NCBI GenBank assembly: GCA_900073065.1
Contig: FJOG01000028.1
Location: 246,283-310,282, forward strand
Direction: 5' to 3'
Length of the DNA: 64,000 nucleotides
Origin: Phialocephala subalpina
Lineage: Eukaryota > Ascomycota > Leotiomycetes > Helotiales > Mollisiaceae
Within the stretch, counting starts at the first letter, position 1. Every line of letters begins with the position of its first letter. The position numbers and the translations under genes were made by a program. Below, piece after piece: positions 43,412 through 55,700 of the stretch. The notes beneath the pieces are model-generated. The model was given only the letters and a program-made list of their open reading frames with translations, was not told where the DNA came from and did no database searches.

Positions 43412-46400
43412 TGTGTCCAAAAGCTTTTCTGTGTGTGTAGATGGATGGAATATACAGGCAAGAACTCGACCTTGACTGTTAATTTATCTCTTTACTTGAT
43501 GCAGTCATCTATATCATGAGTGAGTCGTGAATGGTCCGGAGATTATGGATGACTCAACTGAACAATCATACGCCAAAAAGAAAGAATGGACTGACTCCCA
43601 ACAATTTCCGCGTGTATTTGATATCAAGGACTGCGAAATGACTAACTCCTATTGCGACCTCGTACGTTGGAAATAACGCGCCCTCAAAACAGGTAAGAAG
43701 AAAACATTAATGAAAGCACCCAAATTGAATGTGAATGTCTGGCATAATCTTGAATTTTCATCACATTTGTCTCCCGCTGACAACTTCACTGTCGCCGGCG
43801 CCTGGATGTCCCTCGAAAAGCACGACACTGTCCGAATGACCGATGATGTAATCCAGAACCAGCCTCTCATCTTGACTGCTGCTCTTCCTTGCCGATATTG
43901 CTTTCATGAGAGCAGAAATGCTGAATCGATTCGAGGCGTTCTTGTCACTCGGCCTTCATATGTCAACACTGATCCGGACGTCTCGAGGAGGTGCTTACTG
44001 GAGAGCCTTCGATATCTCTGTCGAAGGAGTTTGGCTCCTTGACGATTCTTTCGAGGACAGCAATGCTTGGTACATGTTGGATCGTGCAATGAGAGCTTCT
44101 GTGGGTGTGTGGCGAGATCGTTTGATGTGAGCTATCTTGCAGAGGGGAGGGGGGTCTCGTGACTGAGGAAGTTTTGATGCTTTACTTGCAATATGATGAG
44201 TGAACGTAGACGCTTTACACAAATACTGATCTTATTGCCGTTAGATCTAGGACATGAGAATACAAAGTTCTTGCGACTCTTGTTATAGAACGTCGTGTAC
44301 AAACAATAGCTCAGCTTGGTTTGATTGGCTACTTGGCAGGTGGGGACTTCGCGAACGGAGCTGAAGCCCAAATAAAGGGTAACAGCCCCATCAATACATT
44401 CGCGATGCTCCACAACAGCCTTCAGCCCGCGCAAGAACCCGTCAGAACATGGATTTGAATGGAAGGGAGATCAAAGTATCGAGCGAAAGTGACTGCTAAG
44501 TCGCATTGTCTGTGCGTTGAAGTCGCTCTAGAAAACCGATAATTCCCATCGAAATCCTTTCTCGGGCCGCATCGCCAAACGAAAGACTTGCGCTCATTTC
44601 AGCGTCATTCGATGGATGCGGGTAGTGAGGCTGAGATTGTCGAGCGGCTTAACATCAAGAGGAAAGATGAGAGGTACTATTCCTGAAGTGGCTGAGCTGA
44701 ACACGAGGTTACTGAAGGTATCAAACTTTGTGTTCGAGACCGCAATACCTGCGTCTCTAATAATATCAGATGAGCTCGAGGCCAATAGCATGCTGTGCAA
44801 TATACTTGTGAAAGTCAATCTCGATCCAAAAAGCTGATGGCTGGTGGAACAGCGAATACAAGGACAGTCACTGGACGACCACGAAACTCTGAATGAAGAT
44901 CATAAAATCAAAAGAAGGAATAAAACATGATCTTGAACAAAAATAGGAGTCGCGACCTCCCAGCTTCTTCCTGTGTATCAGAACAATCTTCTCTCGACGC
45001 TGAAATCCATCTAGATCAGCAGCTGGCTGTTGAATCTTGGCACTTGCCGTGCCGTGACTCGCTCTTAAGTCATGAGGTCGTTTCGAAACAGAAGAGCTGG
45101 AAACGCTGACCTATGTTGAGATAGTGACTCGATGAATCGAAATATTCTTCCAGAAGGACGCGTTGAAGACAGGAAGAGAAAGAAATCCTCAAACCCCGCT
45201 AGTGCGAGAACAGCGGGTCACACGTGACCGGTATCTTTACAAACGAAAATCTTGTCTGAACTCTTGAAATCTTTAACACAAGCGCTTCACTCCGGTCTCA
45301 GATCTCATCACATCATGAAGTCATCTTCTTCCCACTTTTCGAAGTGTTGCAGATGGCGTTGAGGCTCCGGTACAGTACATCCGCAGTATGATGGAGTCCG
45401 GTACTTTTCGGCTTCCAGGTGGCAGCGCTGCAGCCCATCATCACTACTCCAACGCCTATCCAACCCCCTCGAAACAGGCGCAATGCTCTTACCGTACCTT
45501 AGATACACCGCTCAACAACCCAGATTGTCACGGACAGAGCCAAAGACGTAGGTGGGAATAGCCTCGAGGTCTGCGATTTTCTGGCAGAATGCCGTTCGAG
45601 TACCGGCGATCCAGGAAATACGTACCCTGGACAGCCGTCAGCACATGTATGAGATGTGATGTCCACTTCGATTCGAGATGTTCTAGCCTCGACTGCAGAA
45701 CTCTTTGAGACCTCGACCTGCATGGCCAGGAACAACTTTAGTCCTTTGTATGACAACCGGTTCTCGACCCAGCGAATTATACCCCTCGGTCGCATCCAGA
45801 TACCAGCTCCTACTACTTTAGAATCTCGATGACCTGAGCTATGCAAGCCCACGATAAGGAGGTCTTACCTAGTCAAGCCACACTCGCCAAGCCAGCTAAT
45901 GGGAGCCAAGTCCGTGACTTGCATTGGGGTTCATCACCCCACAAAGCTTGTCCTTCTCTCCAGGACCCTGGTCTATGTCTTGACGAACGACGACAAGCCA
46001 CCGATAAGGAAAAACGATAGCATTGGCCATTCTCAACCTCACCTCTCGCCGCGATCCTGAACTTTATCCCTCAACCGACGACATCTGCGCAAGACTCTGG
46101 AAACAGCATCGACCTGCAGATAAGAGTGCCAGGGTTGAGCGGAGTGTGGGAACTGTACTCGCGGTTGTGGCGGCGTGGCCTGCTTGATTGGCCATCCTCC
46201 AGATGCCCTCCGCGCCCGGAGTCATTTGGTAGACGTGTCGATGAGGAAGTAATACTGCCCAGACGCCACGGGCTCCCTCTCCGCGACGTGGGAAGGGAGG
46301 AAGGCTGGCTGAGTGCTCGCCGTTGAGAGAACGAGAAGAACGGGAGAAGCTTCTCCAGCATAAAAAGCAGCAATTGCGGCACATGTACGTCTCCCGCGAA

Positions 46401-46853
46401 AAGTATATTCATGAATATCAAACCAACGTCTTCCGCAAAAAGTATATTCATGAATATCAGCCCAACGTCATCCGAACGAGAAGGCTCTCAGTAATATGAG
46501 AAAGTCAGACCCAAGTTAGCGCGGATGGCTGTTTCACGGGCGTCTACGGAATTCGGTATCTGGTCCTGGAAGCTGTCAAATCCCACCAACACGGTAGGAA
46601 TCATGCATCCTCGAACACGAGATGGAAGTTCGCGGGCGTGGGGATGAACTGAGGTCTGGCAGACACCGCTTAGTGTGGCACACAGACGCAATGCCCTTGC
46701 ATAGCCAATTGAGCTTCCCTTGTCGTGCCGCGGATGAAAGACTTACATCCCAATCTTGGCCCAAGTCCCGCATCTGCTCCTGCCAGTCCTCGGGCAAATG
46801 TTATTTTCATTCATTATTCAAGGGTGGTCCGACCCAATGGAGCCATAGGGCCC
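43412..46853. other. Long region without a supported gene
   Basis: About 3.4 kb with only short frames. A plus-strand pair near 43710-43900 (LSPADNFTVAGAWMSLEKHD) and 43906-44130 (EMLNRFEAFLSLGLHMSTLI) looks protein-like but lies in different frames with no splice sites between them. A minus-strand stretch near 45500-45700 (FCQKIADLEAIPTYVFGSVR, CADGCPGYVFPGSP) may be a gene remnant. No homologue recognised. A CACGTGAC word is at about 45222. Confidence 0.35.
46394..46471. repeat. Tandem duplication of a 39-bp unit
   Basis: Two head-to-tail copies, 46394-46432 and 46433-46471, differing at about five positions. Each contains the palindrome TATTCATGAATA. They lie about 600 bp upstream of the ammonium permease start. 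Confidence 0.85.
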
Positions 46854-46864
46854 GATAGCGATAA
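46854..46864 (+). promoter_or_regulatory. Paired GATA-factor sites upstream of ammonium permease
   Basis: CGATAG and CGATAA stand six bases apart (GATAG 46854-46858, GATAA 46860-46864), about 195 bp before the permease ATG. Both fit the HGATAR consensus of the nitrogen regulator AreA/NIT2, which needs paired sites for strong activation. This suggests nitrogen-metabolite regulation of the permease (inference). Confidence 0.5.
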
Positions 46865-47058
46865 GCAATTTGTGCTGGTATAAGTCCGGAGCTCCTGCTC
46901 ATTGAGAACTTTTTCGGAGCTTGGTCATTCTGCTTGCGTTCCCCTTCTTACAGACACAGCATCTGCGAAGGGCTTGTTTGACTCCTGCACTCATTCCAAG
47001 GGGAATTGGGTAGCAACCTTCCTTTCAAGAGCTTGTTCCCCCCACAACATCAACCAAG

Positions 47059-48569
47059 ATGTATAACGCGACAGACGAAGCGTCATGGATCAACCATGGC
47101 GATAACGCCTGGCAGTTGACAGCTGCTTCTCTTGTCGGTCTCCAAAGTGTACCAGGTCTAGTCGTACTGTAAGCTTTGCCCCACCAATTTGGCCCACTTT
47201 TTGTAACACAATTTGCAGTTACGCTGGCATTATGCGCAGTAAATGGGCAGTCAACAGCGCGTTTATGGCATTTTATGGTTTCGCAGCGACACTCATCGTA
47301 TGGGTTCTCTGGGCCTACAAAGTCGGATTCGGCGTGTACATGTTACCGTTCGCTGGGCGCCCAGGTCCAGTCATGACCATTCAGATGGAACTCTCACAAT
47401 CCAATCTCCCATCTGCAGGTCTCAGTCAAGCATTCCCTCTTTCAACGATGGTCTACTTCCAGTTTGTCTTCGCAGCTATCACGATCGTCATTATGGCGGG
47501 TGCTTTCCTAGGACGAATGAACTTCACCGCATGGATGCTGTTCGTCCCTCTCTGGATCACTTTCTCATACTCAATCGGAGCATACAGTCTTTGGGGAGGT
47601 GGATTCCTGTTCCAACGCGGAGTCATCGATTATTCCGGCGGATATGTCATTCATCTCTCATCCGGGACAGCTGGTTTCGTAGGCGCACATTGGATCGGTC
47701 CCCGTCTCGCAGCAGACCGAGCAGAATCCCGCCCAAACAATGTTCTCTGTGTCCTAATCGGCGCTGGCATCCTCTGGATCGGCTGGAACGGTTTCAACGG
47801 AGGAGATCCATACAGCGCCAGCGCAGACGCCGGTGTCGCCGTCCTCAACACCAACGTCGCAACCGCCATGTCCCTTCTCTGCTGGACTATCTGCGACATG
47901 ATCTATTTCAAAAAGCCCTCCGTTCTCGGCGCTGTCCAAGGCATGATCACAGGTCTCGTCGCCATCACTCCCGCTGCAGGTGTTGTTGCCGGATGGGGAG
48001 CTGTCGCCATTGGATTCGCTTCCGGCACAATTCCTTGGCTCTCAATGAACATCATGGGCAAGAAAGTCGCATACTTTCAGAAGATCGACGATACACTCGG
48101 CATCTTCCACACCCATTGCGTGGCAGGTTTCGTCGGCGGATTCTCAGTCGGTCTCTTCGCTACCATTGACGGTTGCGCTGCATTCGGTATCACCAATCCC
48201 GGAGGAGCAATCGAAGGCAACGGCAAACAAGTTTACATCCAGATCTACGGCGCGCTATTCATCATCGCATGGAATATCGTTTGGACTTCTTTGATCATGA
48301 TGTTCATCAAATACGTCTGTCGCATCCCTCTCCGCATGTCAGACGAACAACTCGAGCTCGGTGATGACGCTATTCATGGTGAAGCTGCATATGTTCTTGG
48401 TCCTTGTGAAGCTCATGAGCATTTGCTTGCTGGACATTATGTTAAGAGGTCGGACACTAGACCGGGGGAGTTGGGGATGGGTGGTATTACGCTGGGACAT
48501 GATCCTCATGAGATGGTTTCGACGGAGAAGGGGGGGCCGAGCACGAATAATGGGGTGAAGACTGAATAG
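47059..48569 (+). CDS. Ammonium permease (MEP/AMT family)
   Basis: Two exons, 47059-47168 and 47219-48569 (GTAAGC...TTGCAG), 486 residues. It transports ammonium across the plasma membrane; eleven hydrophobic helices are expected and visible. Family motifs: [32 protein letters not shown], the signature [30 protein letters not shown], and [11 protein letters not shown] with the pore-lining His region. The C-terminal tail ([19 protein letters not shown]) keeps the conserved regulatory Glu/Gly/Tyr segment and ends in a disordered Gly/Ser-rich stretch. The sequence resembles fungal MepA/MepB/Mep2-type carriers; I cannot tell which paralogue. Upstream GATA sites support nitrogen control. Confidence 0.95.
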
Positions 48570-49431
48570 AGATGCATTGCATGGGTGCGAGGTGTGTAAT
48601 CATGCCTGTTTTCTGGTGCATTGGGTTTGGAGGGGAGGAGATTGAAACCATTCCGACATATACCATCTACTATTTTCGTATTTAATGGGAAGGCTTACAT
48701 ATAAATCAATTGGCAACGAAAAGATCTTTGTCAGACACATCTGTCTTCCGGAGGCACCTCCGCACCAACTAAAATATCTTGGCACGTGACCAATTTTCCA
48801 GTTTTCCTCCATTTTCACCGGAATGAAGTCAAATCCATAACCACAGCTACTGTATCTGAGGTCATCCACAAGACCTGCTGTACGCGCCGCACTTTCTGTA
48901 CCACGTGATGCCCCTCACACGTCCAACCTAAAATCCCTCTTTCCTACTCAAAGGCTGCAAAGAAAACATTACGTTCCATTCAATTCGTAGATTCGGTGTG
49001 TATTAGGAGCACTGAGCCGAGTTCACTTCCAAAAATAAAATGTCAAGTTTCACGTGATAGCAGCCACCTCCTCCGACATAAGACTCTTCCTTGAAGGCTC
49101 TGACGAGTTCTGTTGCACATCGCACTTTTAAAAGTTCTGATTTGAAGTGGATAACTAGTTGGTAATTAATTAATAACTAGTTAACAACTAGTCGAGAGGT
49201 ACTTTCAAGCCGTCACAAAAACGTTTTGAGACCACCTTGGAAACATTTCCTAACTCCTCTACGACAAGCGATCTGTTAGACTAACCGTTTAAACTAGTAA
49301 TCTGTGGAATTCAAGACTTTTGAAAGTGTAGAAATATGGTGTTTGGCAGCTAGAGCTCAAGTCTCTTCTCTTCTCCCTTCCCACTTCGTTCGCTAAGCGA
49401 GAACTAACACTCTCATCCAAACCAGCACCTC
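48570..49431. other. Convergent intergenic region rich in CACGTG words
   Basis: 3' flanks of the permease (plus) and the NmrA-like gene (minus). It holds three CACGTGA motifs (48783, 48902, 49051) and an inverted-repeat ACTAGTT/AACTAGT stretch around 49147-49195. No gene is seen. Confidence 0.45.
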
Positions 49432-50531
49432 CTAAAGCATCCCCTTGTTTTTCATGCTCTCAAAACAACTCCTCAACCCCTTCCTTTCAATCCCCATTTC
49501 CTCAAAAACATCATTATCCCACGGCTCTGGAATCGCAATATCGTCTCTCCCGGCTTGGACTTTTTGATTAGCTAACAACTCTTTTGCGATGTCTCCGATC
49601 TCTCTGTAGTGCTCTTGTTCCTTCCTCGCTTCTGCGACTGAGGAATGGACTAGCTTGTAAGCCGTGCCTTGGACTTCTTGAAGTGTGGTGATAGCATTGA
49701 TGAGAGTTGTGTTGAAGTTTGGGATTCTGATTTCTCGGCAAGGTGATGGGTTGATGAAGGGGAGAGTGAGGGAGGCGATTGTGCAGTTTGCGACGCTTTG
49801 TTTCGTTGCTTGTCAGCACAATTTTTGTATTGAATGAAAGAGGGGAAGAGGGATGAAGAGGAGGGACGTACTACTCCATGCTAGAAAAGCTCCAAACATT
49901 CTCAGGACTTCCATAGAAGGTGAATGTCTTATTCTTCGCATCCATACCAAACCCCTCATACATGACCCAAACCTCGACGAAGATTCCGCACATAAATAAC
50001 GTATATCTAAACTCTTTCCCCTCCCTCTTCAACTCTTCAGCTCGACGAGCGAGGTGGTTTCGAGTCAAGTGTTTATCTCGGAAATACCTTTCGGTGAGGA
50101 ACGGTTTACGACCGATGTCTCCGCCGAATTCGGAGGGGTAGAAATGTGTTACTCCTGCTGAGATTGCTACATCTATGATATCAGGCTGTAACTTCATGGT
50201 TTCATTTCCCAGCAAGCTGATCACAGTATCGAATCCTGGTGGTCATGTTATTAGCATGTCAAGTCAGTGGGGACACTGGGATCTGTCCAGAGAAAGGAGA
50301 CGTACCTTTGTAGAATTGTGGATCGACTAGGGAACCGGCGAGGATTTCAATTCCCTGTTCCCCAAGATGGAAGAACTTTGAGACTCGCGAAGGAGAGGTG
50401 AGGATCCCGATGCGATCGAAGGAGTCCTTTCGCGAGAGGAGAGTAGTCATGATTGAGGGTCCGAAATTTCCGCCTGCGCCGAGAATGAGGACCGATGGCA
50501 TGGAATAAGTGGTGGTGGTTGATTGTGCCAT
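49432..50531 (-). CDS. NmrA-like / isoflavone reductase-type NAD(P)-binding protein
   Basis: Three exons on the minus strand, 50531-50306, 50235-49872 and 49795-49432; 954 nt, 317 residues. Introns are GTACGT...CACCAG and GTACGT...ACAAAG. The N-terminal Rossmann motif is VLILGAGGNFGPSIM (14-28, GxxGxxG). It is followed by VISLLGNETMKLQPDIIDVA and AGVTHFYPSEFGGDIG, the HFYPSEFG block typical of NmrA/PCBER-like atypical short-chain reductases. The C-terminal part carries the substrate domain. Members are either NADPH-dependent reductases of small aromatics or redox-sensing regulators. The conserved catalytic Tyr/Lys of classical SDRs is not expected in this family. The short introns close the frame exactly. 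Confidence 0.88.
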
Positions 50532-51137
50532 AGTTGAGTTTGTAGATTGGGAGTCTGAAGTTGGGGAGAGAGAGGTGTTTGAGTGAGGAAAAGGGGGCGG
50601 GGTCGCTAAGCGAAGATTGGAACGTGACTAGATGTTTGAAGTGAAAATGAGATTAAATTGACGTTTCTAGGATTTCAAGAAAGCAGATATTAAAGGGGAA
50701 ACATATAGTTCTTATAATTTTCGAAAATGAGAGAATCCAGACATAGACTTAGGTTAATGCAATGCCAAATCGGGCGAAATTTGATCCCGACACCTCGGTT
50801 GCGGAGAAGAGAATTATGATCCCCGGGAAGGTCAAAGTTCCTCCGACTTGACGAAATGCTTTCTAATTCTGTCCAAATCCGTCCCCACACTTTTCAAACA
50901 ATGAATCTAAATTGTTTGAAGATTTGCACGAGCTACAAAACTCGTGTTTGGAGGGAAGGCTTGATTGGCCCGTTTCGTGGAGCTGAAAACGCACCTTTTT
51001 GAGAAGCGAGGGCGCGATGGAAAAGAGACGTGTCATGATAGGCTGTCCTTATCATGCCTCTATTGTTTTATTTCTTCTACGGGCTACCCGACAGCCCCTC
51101 GAGCCAAAGCGACACTTGGTAGCTGAAAATAGACTAT
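50532..51137. other. Intergenic region
   Basis: Promoter side of the NmrA-like gene. No gene is seen. Confidence 0.4.
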
Positions 51138-52225
51138 TTAGATCTCGATTTCGCAATTTACGCTAATGACTGTAGCTCCCAAGACTGTTACTGATCTCTC
51201 AAACGAAACAGGAGCATTAACCGAGGCCCACGACCAAAACGGCACCTTATTCTCGTCAGAAACAAGAACCTTATCCTTGTCTTCGTATCTGGTCTTCCAG
51301 CAGAGTCCTCGAGTAAGATCATATTTCCAGAGCCCAGCAACATATTGTGATCTAGTTCTGTCGTGTATTATTCGAGAGATTTCCGCCAGCGCCGGGAGGC
51401 GATCACTTTCGAACATAATTTAGCGGAGAGAGTAAGCTTGTACGAGAACATACCAAGAAGAGTAAACCCAAGATTAAACATCATGCTTGAGATTCGCGAC
51501 AAGCACTCCGGCGCTATTGAGCGGGTGGACAATGCCGCTCTCGGACTGGTACCGTCCCTTGCAGCCCCATATTACTTCTGTGTTCGTGTAGTGCAGAGTG
51601 CGAGTAGATAGGGAGTGCTCTTGGAATGATCCAGGCACGTGTATTCACGGGGCCCCAACCATCGAGTTTATGATTGTAACCCTTCTCAGTAATCAAGCGA
51701 GCTTCCACTATCAAGGATTTCCATCGGGTAACAGACTTTGAAATTTGACTGGGCTCCAAATCGGATCTCGCTCTCGCAGGAATGGGACGGAACTATAGTG
51801 ACGTGGGCATTTGTGTAATAGTCGGACATTTTCGAAGCCTCGATCTCCCAGTCGCTAACACTATCTTGAATGATACACAAAGAATCAAACCAGAGCCAGT
51901 CCATTCCAAGATGACGAGCAACGGTGGTGCCGTCTTGAAAGGTCGCTGCCAGTCTGGTCCATGGTATCTCCTTCTGGAACACTAGCGTGACTTTGACTAG
52001 TGCTGAGCCTCGAGCGATTTTGTTCGTCTGGACCTCACAGTCTCCCATCTCTTCGCCAGTTCCATGAGGCGATATCATCAATTTGACTCGGATGATCTGC
52101 TTTAGGTCTGAGAAGAAGTGGTTGGTGGCATCGTACACCACTGAACAGTATGGGCAGCCGTTCCCGGCCGAGGCTTGGATATCGTGCAAGCAAAAGATCT
52201 TCTGTCCATCTCAGAAAGGACGGAA
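51138..52225 (-). pseudogene. Degenerate HET-domain gene
   Basis: Minus-strand pieces follow the order of a HET protein: HDIQASAGNGCPYCSVVYDA, then EIPWTRLAATFQDGTTVARH, then LGMDWLWFDSLCIIQDSVSD, EASKMSDYYTNAHVTIVPSH, then in another frame RTLHYTNTEVIWGCKGRY, and finally SQYVAGLWKYDLTRGLCW and KVPFWSWASVNAP. The LSYCWG block that should precede EIPWTRL is deleted. The frame breaks at about 51690 and 51600 and a stop intervenes before the last piece. Similar in class to the intact gene at 37354 but not its copy. Confidence 0.75.
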
Positions 52226-52759
52226 ATTGTTACAGATGCCAGTATGACGCTGATCTGGCCACTCTTGAGTACACATTGAGCAAGGAAGCAGCGCGTGCTT
52301 GGAGACACGAACAACGCAACAAATACCACAATGCCAGAAGATTAGGCAGCGAGAGCTGAGGTGTGGGTAAGGTTGAAGCGCCACGTCTCGATGCGGGGAA
52401 CTCTCGACCAATCACAACAAGATATACGATTTGCCAAGTTGGGGGATGACGAAGTAGGGTAGGTTATGGTGCCGATGGTCTAAACCGTCTGTAGAGACGA
52501 TAGAGACAAGGGAGGGAATAGCCTACAACTATATCAAAGTCCTAGTTCGGCTTCTATGTCCTACCTTCGACGGAGTGATACACTTTCAGTGACCCTAACC
52601 ACACTTTCCGATGTCTGTCTTGCTTCTGCTTCGTTGAACACTGCTCTGGCCTTTATCTTGAACGTAGTTCAAATCGAATGAGGAGAGACGGCTTTCTCTT
52701 GCGTTTCGCCATGGAAGGCGAAAGATCGCGCAAACCTTGTCCCTATGCCCTCCCTCATT
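52226..52759. other. Intergenic region
   Basis: May include lost 5' sequence of the HET relic. Nothing recognisable otherwise. Confidence 0.35.
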
Positions 52760-55700
52760 TCACCCCTTTTCGCTCTCAGCTTGATCAGACGAAGCGAGTG
52801 TGACAACAAATTGTCTGTTCTTGGTATTCTCCACAATTGGTGCCGTGCCAAAATCGTACCCTGGATCCCGAACAGACATTGGTATGACTCCATTTGACCC
52901 ATTCTGGTTACAGGCGCGCGCCTTCTCAACCAGACGGCTCGGAGCCGAGTCAAAATGAATTCTCTTACTGTCACGAAGACTTCCATCTTCATGGACGTCG
53001 AAATAGCGCTTATTGGCTCGCTTCAGCTGCTGCATGTCGGAGACGTCTTCTGATGCTGGTTGAGCTGAATCGATGGCGGATCTCTCCTCACTGTAAACAG
53101 TTGGCGGCGGCGTATAATAAAATTTCTCCACATCCCGAGGAGGTTTTGAAAAGATGGCGCCGTAGCGGTAATCTGCACTCGCCGCATATTCTTGGTAACG
53201 TAGACCATGGCCGGTAAGCGCAACTGACAGGGGGACTACAGGCTGTGGAACATCGTCTTTGCTGTCTTGACCTCGAACTTCAGGGTCATCGAACAAGCCG
53301 TCGGCAGATATGTCGACTTCGTCGGTACTGGTGCGGTAGTCATATATCCCATTGGTTGCGGGGGGAGGATCGGCTGCTGGTAGTGGGCGAGGAATTGGCT
53401 CTGGCCTTCCAAACATGACACATCCTCTGTCCTCAAGTTCGCCAGGAGGATTGACAGACATGAAGTCTGACACAGACTTTGGTACCACTTGTTGTAAGCG
53501 TTCACAATCGCAGGACTCACCCTTGCTGGCCTTACCAGCACACTTCTCGAAGAGCATCGACTTTCTATGCCACTGTAGCTGTGATGGGGTGAGGTGCAAG
53601 TATGGAGAGGCTGAACCAGCTTCTTCACACAGCCTTTTGAGCAAAGGGACACCTGCAGCCATGTAGCCCTTGTCTTTTGGTAAAACTTTCCATCGCGGAC
53701 ACAATCCAAATGAAGGAGATGTGGGCCGAATGAGATCTCCAAATCCGTGTGCAAGCAGGACGACAGCATTCACCTCGTGAATCAAGCTCTGCCAGCCGCC
53801 ACTGCTTTTCTCAAGTGTCGCTTCCTTACGCCGAATTGGCGATTTCTGATCAACCACTGCCATGAACTCAAAGCCTTGGAGCTTGGAATCTGTTGTAATT
53901 TGTCCTGTATTCTCTGCAATGGCATCGTCGGGATTTTGCATCTCGGAAAGACCTTCTAAAAGCGCCCAAATATCCGAAACAAGGTCACTGAGGTAGACGT
54001 CCTTGGCTCGATTGACATCGTCTTGGAAGAGTTTGACTGATGCCATATCCAAAATAGCTCTTTCCGCCGCGTGGTCGTAGAGATCTGGATCGGAGCCAGT
54101 GAGTCGCACAGCCTTGCCTTCGATTTGGAACGGCCTTTTGCGATGGCGAGTTTGTATCATGTGAAGTATCACATCAGAGGCTCTGACGAACCATCCTCGT
54201 TTATCGCCCACATCGTACAGCAATATTGGCATCATCTCGGCCCATTGCATGATTTGCTCCAGAGGTCCGGCTCGAGACAAAAATAGCCTGCAGACAACAG
54301 CATCTTGGAGTCAGAATATCTCCATCATGCATTACCAAAGAGATGGGGAGGAAATTCCAACTGAAAAGGGACATTTCAAAATTCTAGAAGCGGAGAATGG
54401 AGACGAAATATTCTTGGAAGAAGACATACCTGCTATCCTTAGCCCCTATGGACATGTTTTGGTTCCTAACTAGAAGCTTGGAGAAGTTCATTCCACCATC
54501 TGAGCTCTTTGTGACGGCCGAACTGGGCATGGCAGAAGAATATGTTGTGGCCGAATAATTGAAATCGTCCGTTCCAAGATAAGTCTTCGATGTCCTCCAC
54601 CAGCCCAAGAATGCTCGAGTGCTCTGCAGACTTTCATGGCCCACTTCATCTAGCAAGGCTCTGTCTGGACAGCGGACTTTCACTTCGGAATATGGCAGGC
54701 GATTCTTGGCAGTGTTATGGATGAGGTGCCACTGTATAGACCCCTCATAGCGTTTTATGGGAACGAACATAGCGGAAAGTCCTTTCAGAAGTAGTCCTCC
54801 TTCGAACTCTACGGCGTACCGTGCACCCCCCAAAGCGGCCATCATCTCAACTGAGATTTCTAGGCCTGCCTCGCCGTTGTCCCGAGAAGGCACGGGAAAT
54901 CCTCGCGCAATTACAGGATTGATAAAAAGAGGATACCAACAACTCTTTTCGCCTTCAGGTAACGGCACAGTCTTAAATGTCATGAGGAATGCTTTTATGA
55001 ACGCACTCGAGGGGGGAAGGCTGAGCTCGAGTTCTGAGTATTGCACCTGTTCTGAAGATGACGTTCGCAACGCGGCAGCCATCCACCCAATCGCCTGAAC
55101 GACTTCCACAATCGTGTTTTTGGAACCCGTTACTTTCACAAGGACATAAGGTGTAGCCAATTGAACAGAAATTCTGAGATCGGGATACTCCACTGAATTT
55201 CCCTCGAGGTTAGATCAAATGCAGCCGGAGGAATCATGGCGGGATATTTCAGAGTGTTGAAAAGGAAAGAGCAAGAAACATAATAGAGGAGATGAAGGGG
55301 TTCACGTACAATATGAGGTTTGTTGAGATTCCAAAGCTGTCTGTACTGCCGTCATGACATTTGGCCCATGTATAGGCCAATTGGCTTTGACATACTCGCC
55401 GCAGGTACCAGCCAGTGCACAATTTGCGGTTCCACTCAAAGTTATGACTGTACCGATAGATTCTGGTACTTGCTCGTATTGGTCTTGGATAAAGTTCTGT
55501 AAATTCCAATGTACATCGAAAGAAGCTTGGAATAATTCTCCCGAAGAATCTGGTTCGCAGGTCGAGAGATATTGGAGGGTCCAGTCGCGAATGCTCTGGC
55601 AGGTATTCTCACCAATTTTTGGATAATTAGGAGCGGGCACACCCTCAAGATCGTGCGAGGCAGAGGTAGTTGATGTCGCAATCTGGAGACCCTTGATAGT

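Noticed and set aside
43710..44130. Two protein-like plus-strand frames, considered as one gene
   Set aside because: They are in different frames, a stop precedes the second in its own frame, and no GT-AG intron connects them.
47243..48169. 308-codon plus-strand open frame overlapping the ammonium permease
   Set aside because: It lies in another frame of the permease exon and has the Arg/His/Ser-rich composition of a shadow frame.
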